Assembly (NCBI RefSeq): GCF_050947875.1
Contig: NC_134572.1
Span: 156,633,105-156,697,104 of the forward strand
Length of the DNA stretch: 64,000 nucleotides
Origin: Dermacentor variabilis
Taxonomy: Eukaryota > Arthropoda > Arachnida > Ixodida > Ixodidae
Direction of reading: 5' to 3'
The notes under the pieces are model-generated. The model saw only the letters and a program-made list of their open reading frames with translations, was not told where the DNA came from and did not search any database. Positions 23,550 to 35,376 of this stretch are shown one piece after another. Each line of letters starts with the position of its first letter. Position 1 is the stretch's first letter. A program made the translations under genes and the position numbers.

Positions 23550-26500
23550 TCAGCGTGCACGAAAGGGTATAAGGTGCACCACGTGGACCACTTCAGATCG
23601 TGCGCGGCGCCGCTGTGAATGCGAAATGCCGTCTGGCACGAACTCATTGTGCCGTGCGCCAATACGTCGGATGACTTTGTAGGGTCCGAAATAGCGTCGC
23701 AATAGTTTCTCACTGAGTCCTCGTCGGCGTATCGGGGTCCATACCCAAACACTGTCGCCGGGCTGGTACTCGACGAAGCATCATCGGAGGTTGTAGTGTC
23801 GGCTGTCGGTACGCTGCTGGTTCTTGATACGTAGGCGGGTCAGCTGTCGAGCTTTTTCGGCGCGCTGGAGATAGGTAGCGACGTCAAGATTCTCATCGTC
23901 AGTGACGTACGGCAGCATGGCGTCGACCGTCGTCGTCGGGTTCCCGCCGTAAACCAACTTGAACGGCGTGATCTGTGTTGTTTCTTGCACCGCCGTGTTG
24001 TAGGCGAATGTTACATATGGCAGGACCGCGTCCCACGTCTTGTGTTCAACATCGACATACATCGCTAGCATGTCGGCGAGGGTCTTGCTCAGGCGCTCCT
24101 TGAGACCATTCGTTTGCAGATGGTAGGCAGTTGTCTGGTAGGCAGTTGTCTGGCTATATTGCAGAATGGCTTGGGTGAGCTCCGCTGTAAAAGCCGTTCC
24201 TCTGTCGGTGATGAGGACTTCTGGGGCACCATGTCGCAGCAGGATGTTCTCGACGAAAAATTTCGCCACTTCGGCTGCGCTGCCTCTTGGTAGAGCTTTA
24301 GTTTCAGCGAAGCGGGTGAGATAGTCCGTCGCCACGATGATCCACTTATTCCCGGATGTTGACGTCGAAACGGCCCCAACAAATCCATCCCAATCTGCTG
24401 GAATGGTTGACGAGGAGGGTCGTTCGGCTGTAGTAATGCCACTGGCCTTGTCGGTGGTGCCTTGCGTCGTTGACAGTCTCGGCATGTCTTGACGTAACGG
24501 GCGACGTCGGCGGTCAGACGCTGCCAGTAATATCTTTCCTGTATCCTCGACAGCGTCCGGGAGAAACCGAGGTGCCCAGTGGCGGGATCGTCATGTAGGG
24601 CGTACAGTACTTCTGGACGCTGCGCTGACGGAAGAACGAGAAGGTAGCTGGCGCGGACTGGTGAGAAGTTCTTAACGAGCAGGTGGTTTTGTAATGCGAA
24701 CGAAGTCAATCCGCGCTTAAATGGCCGAGGTACTACGTCGGTGTTCCCTTCCAAATACTCGACGAGGCCTTTTAGCTCCGGGCCTGCTCGTTGCTCTTTA
24801 GTGAAGTCTTCTGCGCTTATTATTCCGAGGAAGGCATCGTCATCCTCGTCGTCTTCCGGCGGGGGATCGATGGGGGCGCGTGATAAGCAGTCGGCGTCAG
24901 AGTGCTTTCTTCCGGACTTGTATATTACGGTGACGTCATATTCTTGCAGTCTGAGGCTCCACCGCGCCAGCCGTCCTCAAGGGTCCTTTAAGTTAGCTAG
25001 CCAACACAACGCGTGATGGTCGCTGACGACTTTGAATGGCCTGCCATAGAGGTAAGGGCGGAATTTTGCTGTAGCCCAAATGATGACGAGGCATTCCTTT
25101 TCAGTCGTAGAGTAATTGCCTTCGGCTTTTGACAGCGAGTGACTAGCATAAGATATAACCCGTTCAAGTCCGTCTTTCCTCTTGACTAGGACGGCACCGA
25201 GGCCTAGGCTACTAGCGTCAGTGTGGATTTCAGTATCGGCGTCCTCGTCGAAGTGTGCAAGTCCGGCGGCGACTGCATGCATCGTTTGAGTTCTTGAAAT
25301 GCGTCGGCCTGCGGCGTTTCCCACTTGAACGCGACATCACATTTGGTTAGATGTGTTAACGGCTCCGCGTCACGTGTAAAGTCCTTGACAAAGCGCCTAT
25401 AGTAGGCACACATGCGAAGGAACCTGCGCACTGCCTTCTTGTCGATTGGCTGCGGGAACTTTGCGATGGCAGCTGTGTTCTGCGGGTCTGGGCATACCGT
25501 AGATTTTCTGAAGACGTGGCCTAGCAATAGAAGCTCAACGCAAGCGAAGCGACACTTTTCCGACTTCAGAGTGAGCCCAGATGACTTGATGGCCTCTAAT
25601 ACTGTCGCAAGCCGCTTAAGGTGATCGTCGAAATTTCCGGCGAAGACGACGACGTCATCCAAGTAAACAAGACAGGTCTGCCACTTCAATCCTGCTAAAA
25701 CCGTGCCCATCACGCGCTGGAACGTTGCAGGCACCGAGCGCAGTCCAAATGGCATAACCTTGAACTCATAGAGGCCATCTTGCGGGATGAAGGCGGTCTT
25801 TTCGCGATCCCTTTCGCCGACTTCTATTTGCCAGTAGCCAGACTTGAGTTCCATCGATGAGAAGTGTTTAGCATTGCAGAGCCGATCCAATGCGTCGTGT
25901 ATCCGTGGGAGGGGGTATACATCTTTCTTCGTGATTTTGTTCAGTCGATGATAGTCGACGGAGAAACGTAGGGTTCCGTCCTTTTTCTTCACTAAAACAA
26001 CTGGAGACGCCCACGGGCTTTTCGACGGCTGGATGATGTCGTCGCGCAGCATTTCGTCGACTTGTTGTCTTATAGCTTCGCGTTCTCGCGTCGAATCTCG
26101 GTAAGGGCTCTGGCGGAGTGGTCGAGTGCACTCTTCAATTATTATGCGATGCTTTGCGACTGGTGCCTGTCGAATCTTCGATGACGTCGAAAAGCAGTCT
26201 CTGTATCGTCGAAGCAGACTTCTGAGCTGTTGCCGCTTAATCACGGGGAGACTTGGATTTATGTCGAAGTCTGGCTCGGGAACTACGGTAGTCGGGGTAG
26301 ATGCGACAGAATCCGAGAGGACAAACGCATTGCTCGTTTCAGGAATTTCCTCGATGTATGCGATCGTCGTGCCCTTGTTGATGTGCTTGAATTCCTGACT
26401 GAAGTTTGTCAGTAACAGTTTCGTGTTTCCTCCGTGCACTCGAGCGATCCCTCTTGCGACGCATATTTCACGGTCGAGCAGTAGACGTTGGTCGCCTTCG

Positions 26501-27324
26501 ATGACGCCTTCTACGTCAGCGGGCGTTTCGGTGCCAACCGAGATAACAATGCTGGAGCGAGGCGGGACGCTCACTTGATCTTCGAGCACACTCAAGGCGT
26601 GATGACTACGAGGGCTCTCCGGCGGTATCGCTCGATCTTACGACAGCGTTATTGACTTCGACTTCAGGTTGATGATTGCGCCGTGTTGGTTCAGGAAGTC
26701 CATGCCGAGAATGACGTCTCGTGAATACTGTTGCAGGATAACGAAAGTGGCAGGGTAAGTCCGGTCATAAATGGTAATTCTTGCCGTGCAGATCCCAGTC
26801 GGGGTAATCAGGTGTCCTCCAGCGGTCCGAATTTGAGGGCCTTCCCATGCAGTCTTAACTTTCCTCAACTGGGCGGCGATGGGTCCACTCATGACGGAGT
26901 AATCGGCTCCTGTGTCTACTAAGGCGGTGACTGCGTGGCCGTCGAGAAGCATGTCGAGGTCGGTGGTTCTTTGTCTGGCGTTGCAGTTAAGTCTTGGCGT
27001 CGGATCACGGCTGCGTCGTGCTGAAATGAAGCTGGAAAGTCGAGTGGTCAAGTCGTCCTTCGTCGGTGCAGTCTTGTCTTCCTGACTTGGTCGGGACGGC
27101 GGCGTGTCATTATGTCGTCGAGATGGTCTCTTTGTCGTCTTCGTCGACGGCGGAGGATGTTCGTCAGTTCGACGAACAGTAACCGCACCTCCATCGGTTG
27201 CCACATTTAGTTTTCCGGATATGGGCTCGCAGAGTGGCCCCGGGCTGGGCCGGTGTATGGTCGGCGCTGCGGCGACAGGTAGCGGCCTGGTGACGGCGAA
27301 CGGGACGGTCGTCGAGGGCTCCAC
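23550..27324 (-). pseudogene. pol: G1 pol: protease, RT, RNase H, integrase, broken
   Basis: Protease (26638-27324) has the active site DTGA at residues 137-140 and a flap-end ILGMDFLNQHG. After a stop at 26638-26640 the same frame gives RT (25204-26595), with YLDD at residues 311-314; the first catalytic Asp is Glu (FSSMELKSGY). A shift near 25270 leads to RNase H ([13 protein letters not shown]), which ends at a stop at 24977-24979. Integrase (24089-24754) shows the HHCC finger ending CRDCQRR; a shift near 24365 precedes ATDYLTR, LITDRGTAF and NGLKERL, the DDE triad. A CGA-to-TGA stop at 23781-23783 precedes the GPY/F region, and pol ends at 23550-23552. The polyprotein would cut, copy and integrate the element; this copy cannot. 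Confidence 0.9.
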
Positions 27325-28547
27325 TGTGTAGCGGCGAGGTAGTCGGCGATATCGCGTGGGCGTTCACCTTGCTGCGGGCGCGGAGCGTTGACGGCGAAAC
27401 CTCGCAGTCCCATCTCCAGGTATGGGCATCGCCGTTAGATGTGGCCGGCTTCGCCGCAGTGGTAGCAGAGCGCGCGGTGGTCGGGGACGCGCCATATGTC
27501 CGTCTTCCTCGCGTAGGTGCGCTGGGCGACGGGTGGGCGTGCTGGCGGCGGCCTACGACGGAATTGCGTCGTTGCATGGCCCTGGCGTGGTCGCGGAGGG
27601 GGACCTTGACGGCGTGCGACGGCGGCGTATGTCCTCGCTTCTGGCTGGGGCTGCGGTAATTGTGGTTGCAGCTCGGGAACTCCAAGCGATCGGTGCACCT
27701 CTTCTTTCACGATGTCGGCAATCGAAGCCACTTGGGGCTGCGACGAAGGCAGGACCTTGCGCAGTTCTTCGCGTACAATGGGCCTGATGGTCTCCAGAAG
27801 GTCGCCGGAATCCAGTCCTTGGATGGCGTACTGCGGCGTGAGCCCCTGGCGGTTATATTGCCGGGTGTGCATCTCCATGGTTTTCTCGATCGTCGATGCC
27901 TCTGCAGAAAACTGAGCTACGGTCATCGGCGGGTTACGAATAAGTCCTGCGAAAAGTTCTTGCTTGACGCCCCGCATCAGGAAGCGGGCTATTTTCTCCT
28001 GTGACATTTCCGGGTCGGCGTGCCGGAAAAGACGAGCCATCTCCTCTGTGAAAATCGCGATCGTCTCGTTTGGCAGCTGCGCTCTGGTTTATAGCAGCGC
28101 TTGGGCTCGCTCTTTTCGCACGACGCTTGCGAACGTTTGTAAGTTGCCGCTTCGGAACAGGTCCCACGTCGTTAAGGTAGCTTCTCGATTCTCGAACCAG
28201 GTCCTGCTGGCGTCTCCCAGTGCGAAATAGACATTCCGCAGCTTGTCGTCGCTGTCCCAACTGTTAAACATAGCAACCCTCTCATACGTCTCGAGTCAGG
28301 GTTCCGGGTCCTCGAATGTTGATCCGCGGAACGTCGGAGGGTCCCTGGGCTGCTGCAGCACGACGGGGGACGCTGGGGCTGCCATTGGGGTTGCCTTGTC
28401 GACAATCTTCTTGGTTTTCTCAGGTAGAAGTCCGTGCTCCGGTGGCAGCTGTTGAAGACGGCGGCTTGCTCGATGCTCCGGGACTACGTTGGTGTTCTCT
28501 TTGCGGTCAGGGCTTGGATCACGGCTTGTCGGGGGCGTCCGGTACAT
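27207..28547 (-). pseudogene. gag: G1 gag, one frame with three stops
   Basis: The ATG at 28545-28547 lies only three bases after the 18-nt primer binding site. The frame of about 446 codons stays in register but is stopped at 28296-28298, 28089-28091 and 27435-27437. A capsid-like region (FNSWDSDDKLRNVYFALGDA) is followed by a Pro/Arg-rich linker and a single CCHC knuckle CYHCGEAGHI, where the last stop falls, then RRC. The C-terminal part is Arg/Ser/Pro-rich. The gag end overlaps the start of pol in another frame by at least 118 bases, as expected for translation of pol by frameshifting. Gag would package the RNA in virus-like particles. Confidence 0.88.
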
Positions 28548-28550
28548 GAA

Positions 28551-28568
28551 CGAAAAGCACCTCCACCA
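28551..28568 (-). promoter_or_regulatory. G1 primer binding site
   Basis: On the minus strand TGGTGGAGGTGCTTTTCG starts two bases inside the 5' LTR. G2 has the same sequence and G3b has a close variant (47713-47730). The tRNA was not identified. Confidence 0.7.
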
Positions 28569-28570
28569 GA

Positions 28571-28989
28571 TGTCACGTGGTGGTGACTTTGAAGAACACA
28601 GTAGCAAATACTGTGAAAGACAAAACTAACTTTTATTGGGCAAACCTGTGCCCACAAAAACAGGCTACACTTAGAGCACAACGATAGCGGCGAAAACGGT
28701 CGGCGATCGTCGAAAATCTGATCAGCGGGTCAAGCGCGTCCGCTTTTATACAGCAGTCGTCGAATGTTCCACACTAATCGTTCGGACCCGCGTGCCTTCC
28801 AAAATGTTCTACACCATTCGCGTCACGCGATGAAATCAGATAACACAACGTTCGGCGACAACAGACAGCCGGATAGAAGTATCGATAACTTTCCAGAAAC
28901 TTCGGATACATGCAGGCGCGTCCAGCGCTGTGCGATTTCATTTGTTAGGCGGCGAAACGTGGTCGCCCGATAAATATAAGTACACGTGT

Positions 28990-28991
<2 letters not shown>
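28571..28991 (-). repeat. G1 5' LTR
   Basis: 421 bp, beginning TGTCACGTGG and ending ACACGTGTCA on the plus strand. It has the same TATA and AATAAA signals as the other copy on the minus strand. (TA)n follows directly. Confidence 0.88.
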
Positions 28992-29067
<76 letters not shown>

Positions 29068-29090
29068 GTGTGTGTGTGTGTGTGTGTGTG
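28992..29090. repeat. (TA)n then (GT)n microsatellite
   Basis: About 37 TA units followed by about 12 GT units. It is the right part of the array split by G1 and lies just before R2 copy B. Confidence 0.97.
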
Positions 29091-29094
29091 TATC

Positions 29095-29921
29095 TTTCAC
29101 ATTGGTAATCCGTTGAGAGATGCGGTGGGATAAATTGGTTTGAGAAGAGTTGCGTAAGGCATGATAAACTTTATGATAGACTGAAGACCAGGGAATTAGG
29201 CGTCGTAAGATTTAGAAAACGTGATTTTTTTTATTTATTTCTGATGGTTATGTTAGTAGACTTCAAACAGTGCTGGCCTATTCTAATTTTGGTCCGATTG
29301 GTATTTCCAAGTTAGTAGTTTTACAGTAGGGCTGGCGTTACCTCTGCCTGAGGTTACCTCGTGTTCGCTTAGCATCAGCGTAACCTCAGGTATCTGAGTC
29401 CCCCAAGTAAGGACGCTCTTTGCGCAAGAGTTGGAAGTGATGCCGTTGGCATTAGGTTTTAGGTACAATATATTTATAGATATTTGAGAAGCACAACATC
29501 GCAGTTGACTGTGGTTTATTTACCCAACAGTGACCATCCATGCGCCGACCGATCTGTAAAAAGAGTTGGTCCACGGACAAAAACAGTTGCCTAAATAAAC
29601 GAAACGTTACTGCCAAGTTGTGTTTCTCATTTTTCCAGCAGCGCTTGACCAATCAAATAATAAAGTGCAGCAGGTACCCAGGGGGGGGGGGGGGGTTGTG
29701 GCGTGGCCCGGGCCCTCCCCCGGAAGGTCGGGGCTTCAGACTAGACAGCTTCTTGACGGTTAATATTATTATGATATTATCGAGAGATGCTGCAGACACG
29801 AGCCACGCGGAGAATGATGCTGAAGTGGGTCGGTGCCTTGGCGCGAGTGAGTGTCGGCCTGGCTGTCTGGCTCCAGTGTATATAACCTGTAAATAATTTC
29901 TTTTGTCTGTTTCTTTCAACA
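29095..29921 (+). repeat. R2 copy B: 5' LTR of gypsy remnant G5
   Basis: It matches 5960-7014 without the RTE insertion. It ends TTTCAACA and is followed within a few bases by gag-like sequence on the plus strand, so it acts as a 5' LTR. The primer binding site seen after copy A is absent here. An AATAAA word lies near 29596. A run of 15 G at 29681-29695 interrupts it. The left boundary is uncertain. Confidence 0.65.
29681..29695. repeat. G homopolymer (15 nt)
   Basis: Fifteen consecutive G on the plus strand inside R2 copy B. Copy A at the same place has a mixed G-rich sequence, so the run expanded in this copy or is an assembly length error. Confidence 0.9.
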
Positions 29922-31183
29922 GAGAGACCCCTATCCTCGCCACTGAACTCCGAAATTGTCGGTACATCGAACATGTCACCGTGATTCTCGGTGACGAGAC
30001 CGCCTTTGCAACGGTTTTGGCTTATCTGACTGCTCCAATCGTCACAGTTGCCCGACATCGCGACCCTGGTATGTTTTCTGGCCTTGTAGGTCAGGACGTT
30101 GACGAATGAAGCAAGCTCTAAAACACGCCTGTGCTAATAACAGGTGGGAGCCACCGATTATGCTCGCCGATGTCATCTTTTATCTCGGCGGCACCCCACG
30201 CGTGTGGCACCAAACGCATGACGACGAGATAACCAATTGGGACAGTTTCAAAGAAAAGCCACGGGAACTGTTCGGCGAACCCATTGGGCGCAAGTTTGCC
30301 GCGAAAAAGGCCCTTGCGTCTCGTGTTCAGAATTCCACATAGCCGTACGTTTCATATATCCTCGACGTCTTGGCTCTATGCCTTAAAGCTGACGATACGA
30401 TATCTGAGGCAGATAAAGTGGCACATGCGCTAAAATGCATCGCCGACGACGCTTCAATTTGCTTGTTTTCGGCAACGTTCGATTATCGACACCATCATAA
30501 AAGAATGCCGTCGCCATGAACAACCTAGGAGCCGCCGTATCACACACCATATCACGCGGCTACCCAATACTGCTGCTACGTCGACTGGTCAGGGCCGGCC
30601 GCGTCAGACCACAACCTGTGATGACGCAACCCGCATAGTTCGCCGCGAGCTCGAGGCTGCCTGTTCGCTAGTTTTCTTCACGACGCCTCCCGATCCGCCA
30701 CCAACAACGCTTGCGATGATTCAGTCCGTCGTCAGACACGAATTTAGAAACAAGGATTTGAAGTCCTTGTGTTCAACTTCTCAAACTAGCGTTGGCCAGT
30801 TCTCTAGCGGCGCTCCTCGTCCCCGGCAGTCTTTTTCTCCCACATCTCGTCGCAACCCGTCCGATGTTGTACCCCTGATGACAGGCCGATCTGCTTCCAC
30901 TCTTGTCTCATCGGCAACGTCACTTGTCACTGCCGCAACTAATGGCCACCTCCTCCACGGACATACGCCCGCGCTTAATTCCGCATCTTTGGACCTTCTG
31001 TTCGCTATGCTATACCCCATGAACCCACTGCTGCTGATGCTCTTGTTCCGAGCCTTCGCTGAAGCCGTTCGCCTTCACTTCGACGCCATCAGTCTCATTC
31101 GCCGCAACCTCTTCGATTCTCTTCGCCGCCTATCGCTTCCCGGATACAGCCGGGAAACTAGGCACGGCACCTTCTGGAGGTGA
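29922..31183 (+). pseudogene. gag: G5 gag, decayed
   Basis: Frames 29903-30109 and 30106-30342 together resemble a gypsy gag: RHRDPGMFSGLVGQDVDE, then HACANNRWEPPIMLADVIFYL and LFGEPIGRKFAAKKALASR. A stop and a one-base shift separate them near 30107, and a TAG follows at 30340-30342. Weak gag-like wording continues (ISEADKVAHALKCIADD). A damaged CCHC knuckle can be read near 30885-30935 (ICFHSCLIGNV). This family differs from G1 and G2. No intact frame remains. Confidence 0.65.
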
Positions 31184-31240
31184 AGCTCTGTTGTCCGCCC
31201 TGACCTCAAATCCTTGGCTCACGTACCTATGAATGAAACA

Positions 31241-31901
31241 TTCTTGAAGTTGACGTTGACGGCTATCCTGTCACGGCAATCATCGATAAACGAGCACATC
31301 TTTCTATTATGAGCGCGGCCTTCCAGCGACGACTGAACAAGCTCCTTACCCTAGCGTGCGCACGCGTCGTCCTCGCTGCGGATGGTGGTGCTGTGCCTAT
31401 CATTGGCATGTGTACGGCACGTGCCAGCTTCGTCCGTCGCCACACTCCTGTCCTCTGTACCGTGAGTGCTCATTCTCCCACGACCTAATTCTCAGCCTCG
31501 ATTTTCTCTCCGAGCATTCTGCTCTTATTGACTGCTCTGCCAGCACACTTCACCTTGATTTGTCGGTTCTCACAGAACCTTCTCACGCACCGCAGTGCCC
31601 CTTACGCCCCGCCGGCTTTCTTCGCCTGCCGCCAAAGTCAATCACCTGTATAGAATTGTTGTCTTCCGCACCACTTCCTGATGGAGAGTTCCTCATCACT
31701 CCTCTGCCCGACATTCCAACACAGTATGATGTTACCGTGCCTCACAGTATACTTACTATTACTGCGAACAGCACTCGCATGCCTCTGTTTAACTTTGGAT
31801 TGGGAAAGCAAATTCTACCGCAAGGTATTTGCCTTGCAACGTTGATTGTCTGGAGACCATCACCTGGGAGCTTTATCGACCGATGCTTCTTGCGAGCTTA
31901 G
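31241..31901 (+). pseudogene. G5 protease and start of pol, truncated
   Basis: A frame from 31241 gives VDGYPVTAIIDKRAHLSIMS, in which the DTGA active site has become DKRA, then AVPIIGMCTAR. The frame at 31356-31901 continues with CSFSHDLILSLDFLSEHSAL, the usual end of a gypsy protease, and a linker toward RT (FLITPLPDIPTQYDV). RT itself is absent because the element stops near 31901. The catalytic change and the truncation make it non-functional. Confidence 0.65.
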
Positions 31902-33306
31902 CAGGCCCGTCGCGCCAGCCTTGGGCGCTGATCCCAGCAACATAATTATTAACAGAGTACTTGTTTCTTTCTTGAATTTTGAAGCGCTAATCTATGCGTT
32001 TAGATTTCTCTTTCCGTCTCCTCGGTGAACTATGACTGACACCTTGTTCATACTTCCACGAAATAGGTAACTGGTGGCAGGTGATGTCCGATAAATGCTT
32101 CTTCTGCATAGAAGAAAATATACCTTGTAGCAGAATACGTGTTCAACATATTCATATTGTCATAGTGGCAGATATCGGCAGTCTTTCCAGAGTCCTAAAG
32201 GAAATGCGTACGGCTACCTTTCAGTTCATTAAAAATAAGGGGCACGTAATGTTTTTTCTAAGATTATAATCACTCTGGCCTAATTATAAGCGTCACAAGT
32301 AATCACAGGATGATAGTTATGCTTTTGCATTCTCATGCGTGATAGAACTTGGTATACACATACGGGAGTTTAACACAAATTCTTACATGGACAGAAAACA
32401 GCAATCTGGACAAGGGTGGGCGCTACTGGTATATGCTTGTTCGCACGCCAACCACCATTATTTGTGCAATATGTTGCGCATGCGTACCTTCGCGTCACCG
32501 CATCACGAAGGAAGGCACCCCGACACAAGGCTGGCTTCTGTCATGTAGCGACTTCTATGCATTCGTACTCAAGACATTGAAAGCCTATCGAAGCTTTGAT
32601 AATACCAAAAGTGCCATTCTATTCGATAAAGAACACCTCCAAGGCCAAACGAGCTGTGCAAAGTTTGCTGCTGTAAAGAATTTTTCTCTCATTACATCGT
32701 GGCTCCCAGCCAAAGGCAGAAGCACGAGCTCAACGCGCCTGTTGATTCTCTGTAGTTGTTACTTTAAGAGCGCGTTCCTTACTGTGGTCATCAGCACACC
32801 TTACCCTCTGGCCGATGTTGATATTCTCAAATGACATTGGGAAGGTCAATTTACTCCAGTGTACCTCCTTAAAAAGGGAATCTCATCCCTTGTTTGGCAT
32901 CTACGTTTGTCTTAGGCTGAGGTCCGAGGGAATTGTTATTTATATGATTAATTGCGGGAAAAAAACCAGAAGTGCATCACGTGTGCCGGAAACTTAGTCG
33001 AGGATGTGCGAAATCATGTGCGAAATCAAATGTCATGACTTCAGACGTTCTCTTCCTTTGCTAGGGCCATGCGCTACCATTATAACTCCAGGTTTCACTA
33101 TTTGCAACAGAGATTCTGCCACACAAAGAACTTTCATAGGGAAGTCCGCTGCCAAAACGTGGCCTGCTTGGAATCGAAAGGTACCGTGCGCAGAACTTCA
33201 GGAAAACAGAGTCCATTTATTGCCAAGCAATGCCCCTTGTCTCAATCTCAGGGATGATAGTGTGTAGTGTTGCGATAGAATGCCTTCCTCGGCGCGTGGA
33301 AAGTTC
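31902..33306. other. No recognised feature
   Basis: Overlapping frames of up to 161 codons near 32349-32834 resemble no family I know. A short direct repeat (ATGTGCGAAATCA-like, twice) lies at 33004-33030. The segment sits between G5 and R3 and has no counterpart in block A. Confidence 0.5.
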
Positions 33307-33604
33307 GCCTAGCATACGTGGTCAACAGTGTACTTCAATTTAGCGTTAAAGATTGCTACCTGATCTCGTCAAGAATCTCCTCAGTGAGAACAAGCCCTTG
33401 CACCTGCTGAGTAAAAACATATGAACTAGAACCTGAAGTTGTATCATTACCCTTCGTTATTAAATAGCTAAAAACCATCAACATACATAAATATCGCTGG
33501 CTCTCCCGTACTCCAGAGTAGATGTAAGCATGAAACGGCTACCAGTAAAACAGATTAGTTGGGGGTGGTACTAGCCACAAACTTAAAATGGGTGTAGCGC
33601 ATAT
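33307..33604 (+). repeat. R3 copy B, left part
   Basis: It matches 7048-7342 and stops at ATAT (33601-33604), where G2 begins. The match resumes at 40434 after G2. Confidence 0.8.
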
Positions 33605-34029
33605 TGTCACATGGTGGTGACGTTGAAGGACACAGTAGCGATAATGTGAAAGAAAAAAAATTAACCTTTATTGGGCGAACTTGTGCCCAATACAACAGGC
33701 TACACTTATAGCACTACGATAGCGGCGAACATGGTCGGCGATTTTCAAAAATCTGATCAGCGGGTCAAACGCGTTGGCTTTTATAGATCAGTCGTTGAAT
33801 GTTCCAGAGTAACCGCGGGGACCCGCGTGTCTTCCACAAAGTTGTACAATATTCGCGTCGCGCATACAAGCAATCAGATTACACAAGTTGCGGTGAAAGA
33901 CAGTGGACGGAATCATCGATAACATTCCAGACGCTTCTTTTACATGCAGGCGCGTCCCGCGCTGTGCGATAACATTTGTTAGGCTGTGTGAAGTGGTCGT
34001 CCGATAATGATAAAGAAGTACACGTGTCA
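33605..34029 (-). repeat. G2 3' LTR
   Basis: 425 bp from TGTCACATGG to ACACGTGTCA on the plus strand. A minus-strand TATA-like motif lies near 33776-33784. The polypurine tract, seen as CCCCCCTCTTAAAAAG on the plus strand, starts at 34033. Confidence 0.9.
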
Positions 34030-34170
34030 TTACCCCCCTCTTAAAAAGCATCGTCCCGATGCTACAAACACAAGAGAGCGAAACACAAAATGACACTTAT
34101 TAAATAAAAGTAACAAAACAACGAAAAGAAACGAAGTCCAAAGGTCAGATACGCGAAGTCCCAAAGTTCA

Positions 34171-35376
34171 TTACCGCGGGTAGTACGGCTTGAGTCGCAC
34201 AACGTGGACTATTTCAGGTCGTGAGCGGCGCCGCTGTGATAGCGAAATGCCGTCTCGCACGAACTCATAGTCCAGTGCGACAATATGTCGGATGATCTTG
34301 TACGGTCCGAAATAGCGACGCAAAAGCTTCTCGCTCAGTCGTCGTCGGCGTATAGGGGTCCAAACCCAAACACGGTTCTCGGCCTGGTACTCGACGAAGC
34401 GTCGTCGGAGGTTGTAGTGTCGCCTGTCGGTACGCTGCTGGTTCTCGACCCGTAGGCGGGCGAGTCGTCGGGCTTCTTCGGCGCGCTGGAGAAAGGTCGC
34501 GACGTCAAGATTCTCTTCGTCGATGACGTGCGGCAGCATGGCGTCGAGCGTCGTCGTCGGGTTTCTGCCGTAAACCAGCTTAAACGGCGCGATCTGTGTT
34601 GTTTTTCGCACCACCGTGTTGTAAGCAAAGGTTACGTACGGCAGGGCGGCGTCCAATATCTTGTGCTCGACGTCGACGTACATTCCTCGTATGTCGGCGA
34701 GGATCTTGTTCAGGCGCTCCGTGAGGCCATTCGTCTGCGGGTGGTAGGCGGTGTCCCTCCTGTGGCTTCTATGGCTGTACTGCAGAATGGCTTGGGTGAG
34801 CTCTGCTGTAAACGTTGTTCCTCTGTCGGCGATGAGGACTTCTGGGGCACCATGTCGCAGCAGAATGTTCTCGACGAAAAATTTCGGCACTTCGGCTGCG
34901 CTGCCTTTCGGTAGAGCTTCAGTTTCAGCGAAGCGGGTGAGATAGTCCGTCGCCACGACGATGCACTTATTTCTGGATGTAGACGCCAGAAACGGTCCCA
35001 ACAAATCCTTCACTATCTGCTGAAATGGTCGGCAAGGAGGTTTGATCGGCTCTAGCAATCCTGCTGGCCTTGTCGGTATTGTCTTGCGTCGCTGACAGTC
35101 TCGGCATGTATTGACGTAACGGGCGACGTCGGGGGTCCGACGCGGCCAGTAATACCTTTCCTGTATCCTCGACAGCGTTCGGGAGAACCCGAGGTGCCTA
35201 TCGGTTGGATCGTCATGTAGGGCGTACAGTACTTCTGGACGCTGCGCTGACGGAACAACGAGAAGGTAGCTGGCGCGGACTGGTGAGAAGTTCTTAACGA
35301 GCAGGTGGTTTTGTAATGCGAACGAAGTCAATCCGCGCTTAAATGGCCTAGGTACTACGTCGGTGTTCCCTTCCAA
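34171..35376 (-). CDS. G2 integrase, open frame of 401 codons
   Basis: This is the only long uninterrupted pol segment in the window. The HHCC finger uses H54, H61, C91 and C94. The catalytic core has D144 (ATDYLTR), D184 (LIADRGT) and E220 (NGLTERL), giving D-x39-D-x35-E spacing. A GPY/F module is at residues 356-359 (YFGPYK). No chromodomain is seen after it. In a live element it would be the C-terminal product of pol, released by protease, and would join cDNA to the target. It has no start of its own: the frame begins inside pol, so the listed start is only a convenient Met. Upstream RT and gag are broken. Confidence 0.88.
   Translation of the reverse strand: MEGNTDVVPRPFKRGLTSFALQNHLLVKNFSPVRASYLLVVPSAQRPEVLYALHDDPTDRHLGFSRTLSRIQERYYWPRRTPDVARYVNTCRDCQRRKTIPTRPAGLLEPIKPPCRPFQQIVKDLLGPFLASTSRNKCIVVATDYLTRFAETEALPKGSAAEVPKFFVENILLRHGAPEVLIADRGTTFTAELTQAILQYSHRSHRRDTAYHPQTNGLTERLNKILADIRGMYVDVEHKILDAALPYVTFAYNTVVRKTTQIAPFKLVYGRNPTTTLDAMLPHVIDEENLDVATFLQRAEEARRLARLRVENQQRTDRRHYNLRRRFVEYQAENRVWVWTPIRRRRLSEKLLRRYFGPYKIIRHIVALDYEFVRDGISLSQRRRSRPEIVHVVRLKPYYPR

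Larger units (their letters stand above)
23029..28991 (-). mobile_element. G1: near-complete Ty3/Gypsy element
   Basis: The 5963-bp element is in minus orientation, with LTRs at 23029-23450 (3') and 28571-28991 (5'). The order is gag, protease, RT, RNase H, integrase. By eye the two LTRs differ at roughly 6-7% of positions, so it is younger than G2. Both flanks are (TA)n. Gag has three stops; pol has three stops and two frameshifts. G2, G3a and G3b belong to the same family. Confidence 0.9.

Noticed and set aside
27164..27685. 173-codon minus-strand frame in G1
   Set aside because: It overlaps gag in another frame, and its Arg/Ser/Pro-rich wording is a shifted reading of the gag end.
31902..33306. 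Missing RT and integrase of G5
   Set aside because: Checked in all frames for YLDD, HHCC and DDE wording; none was seen.
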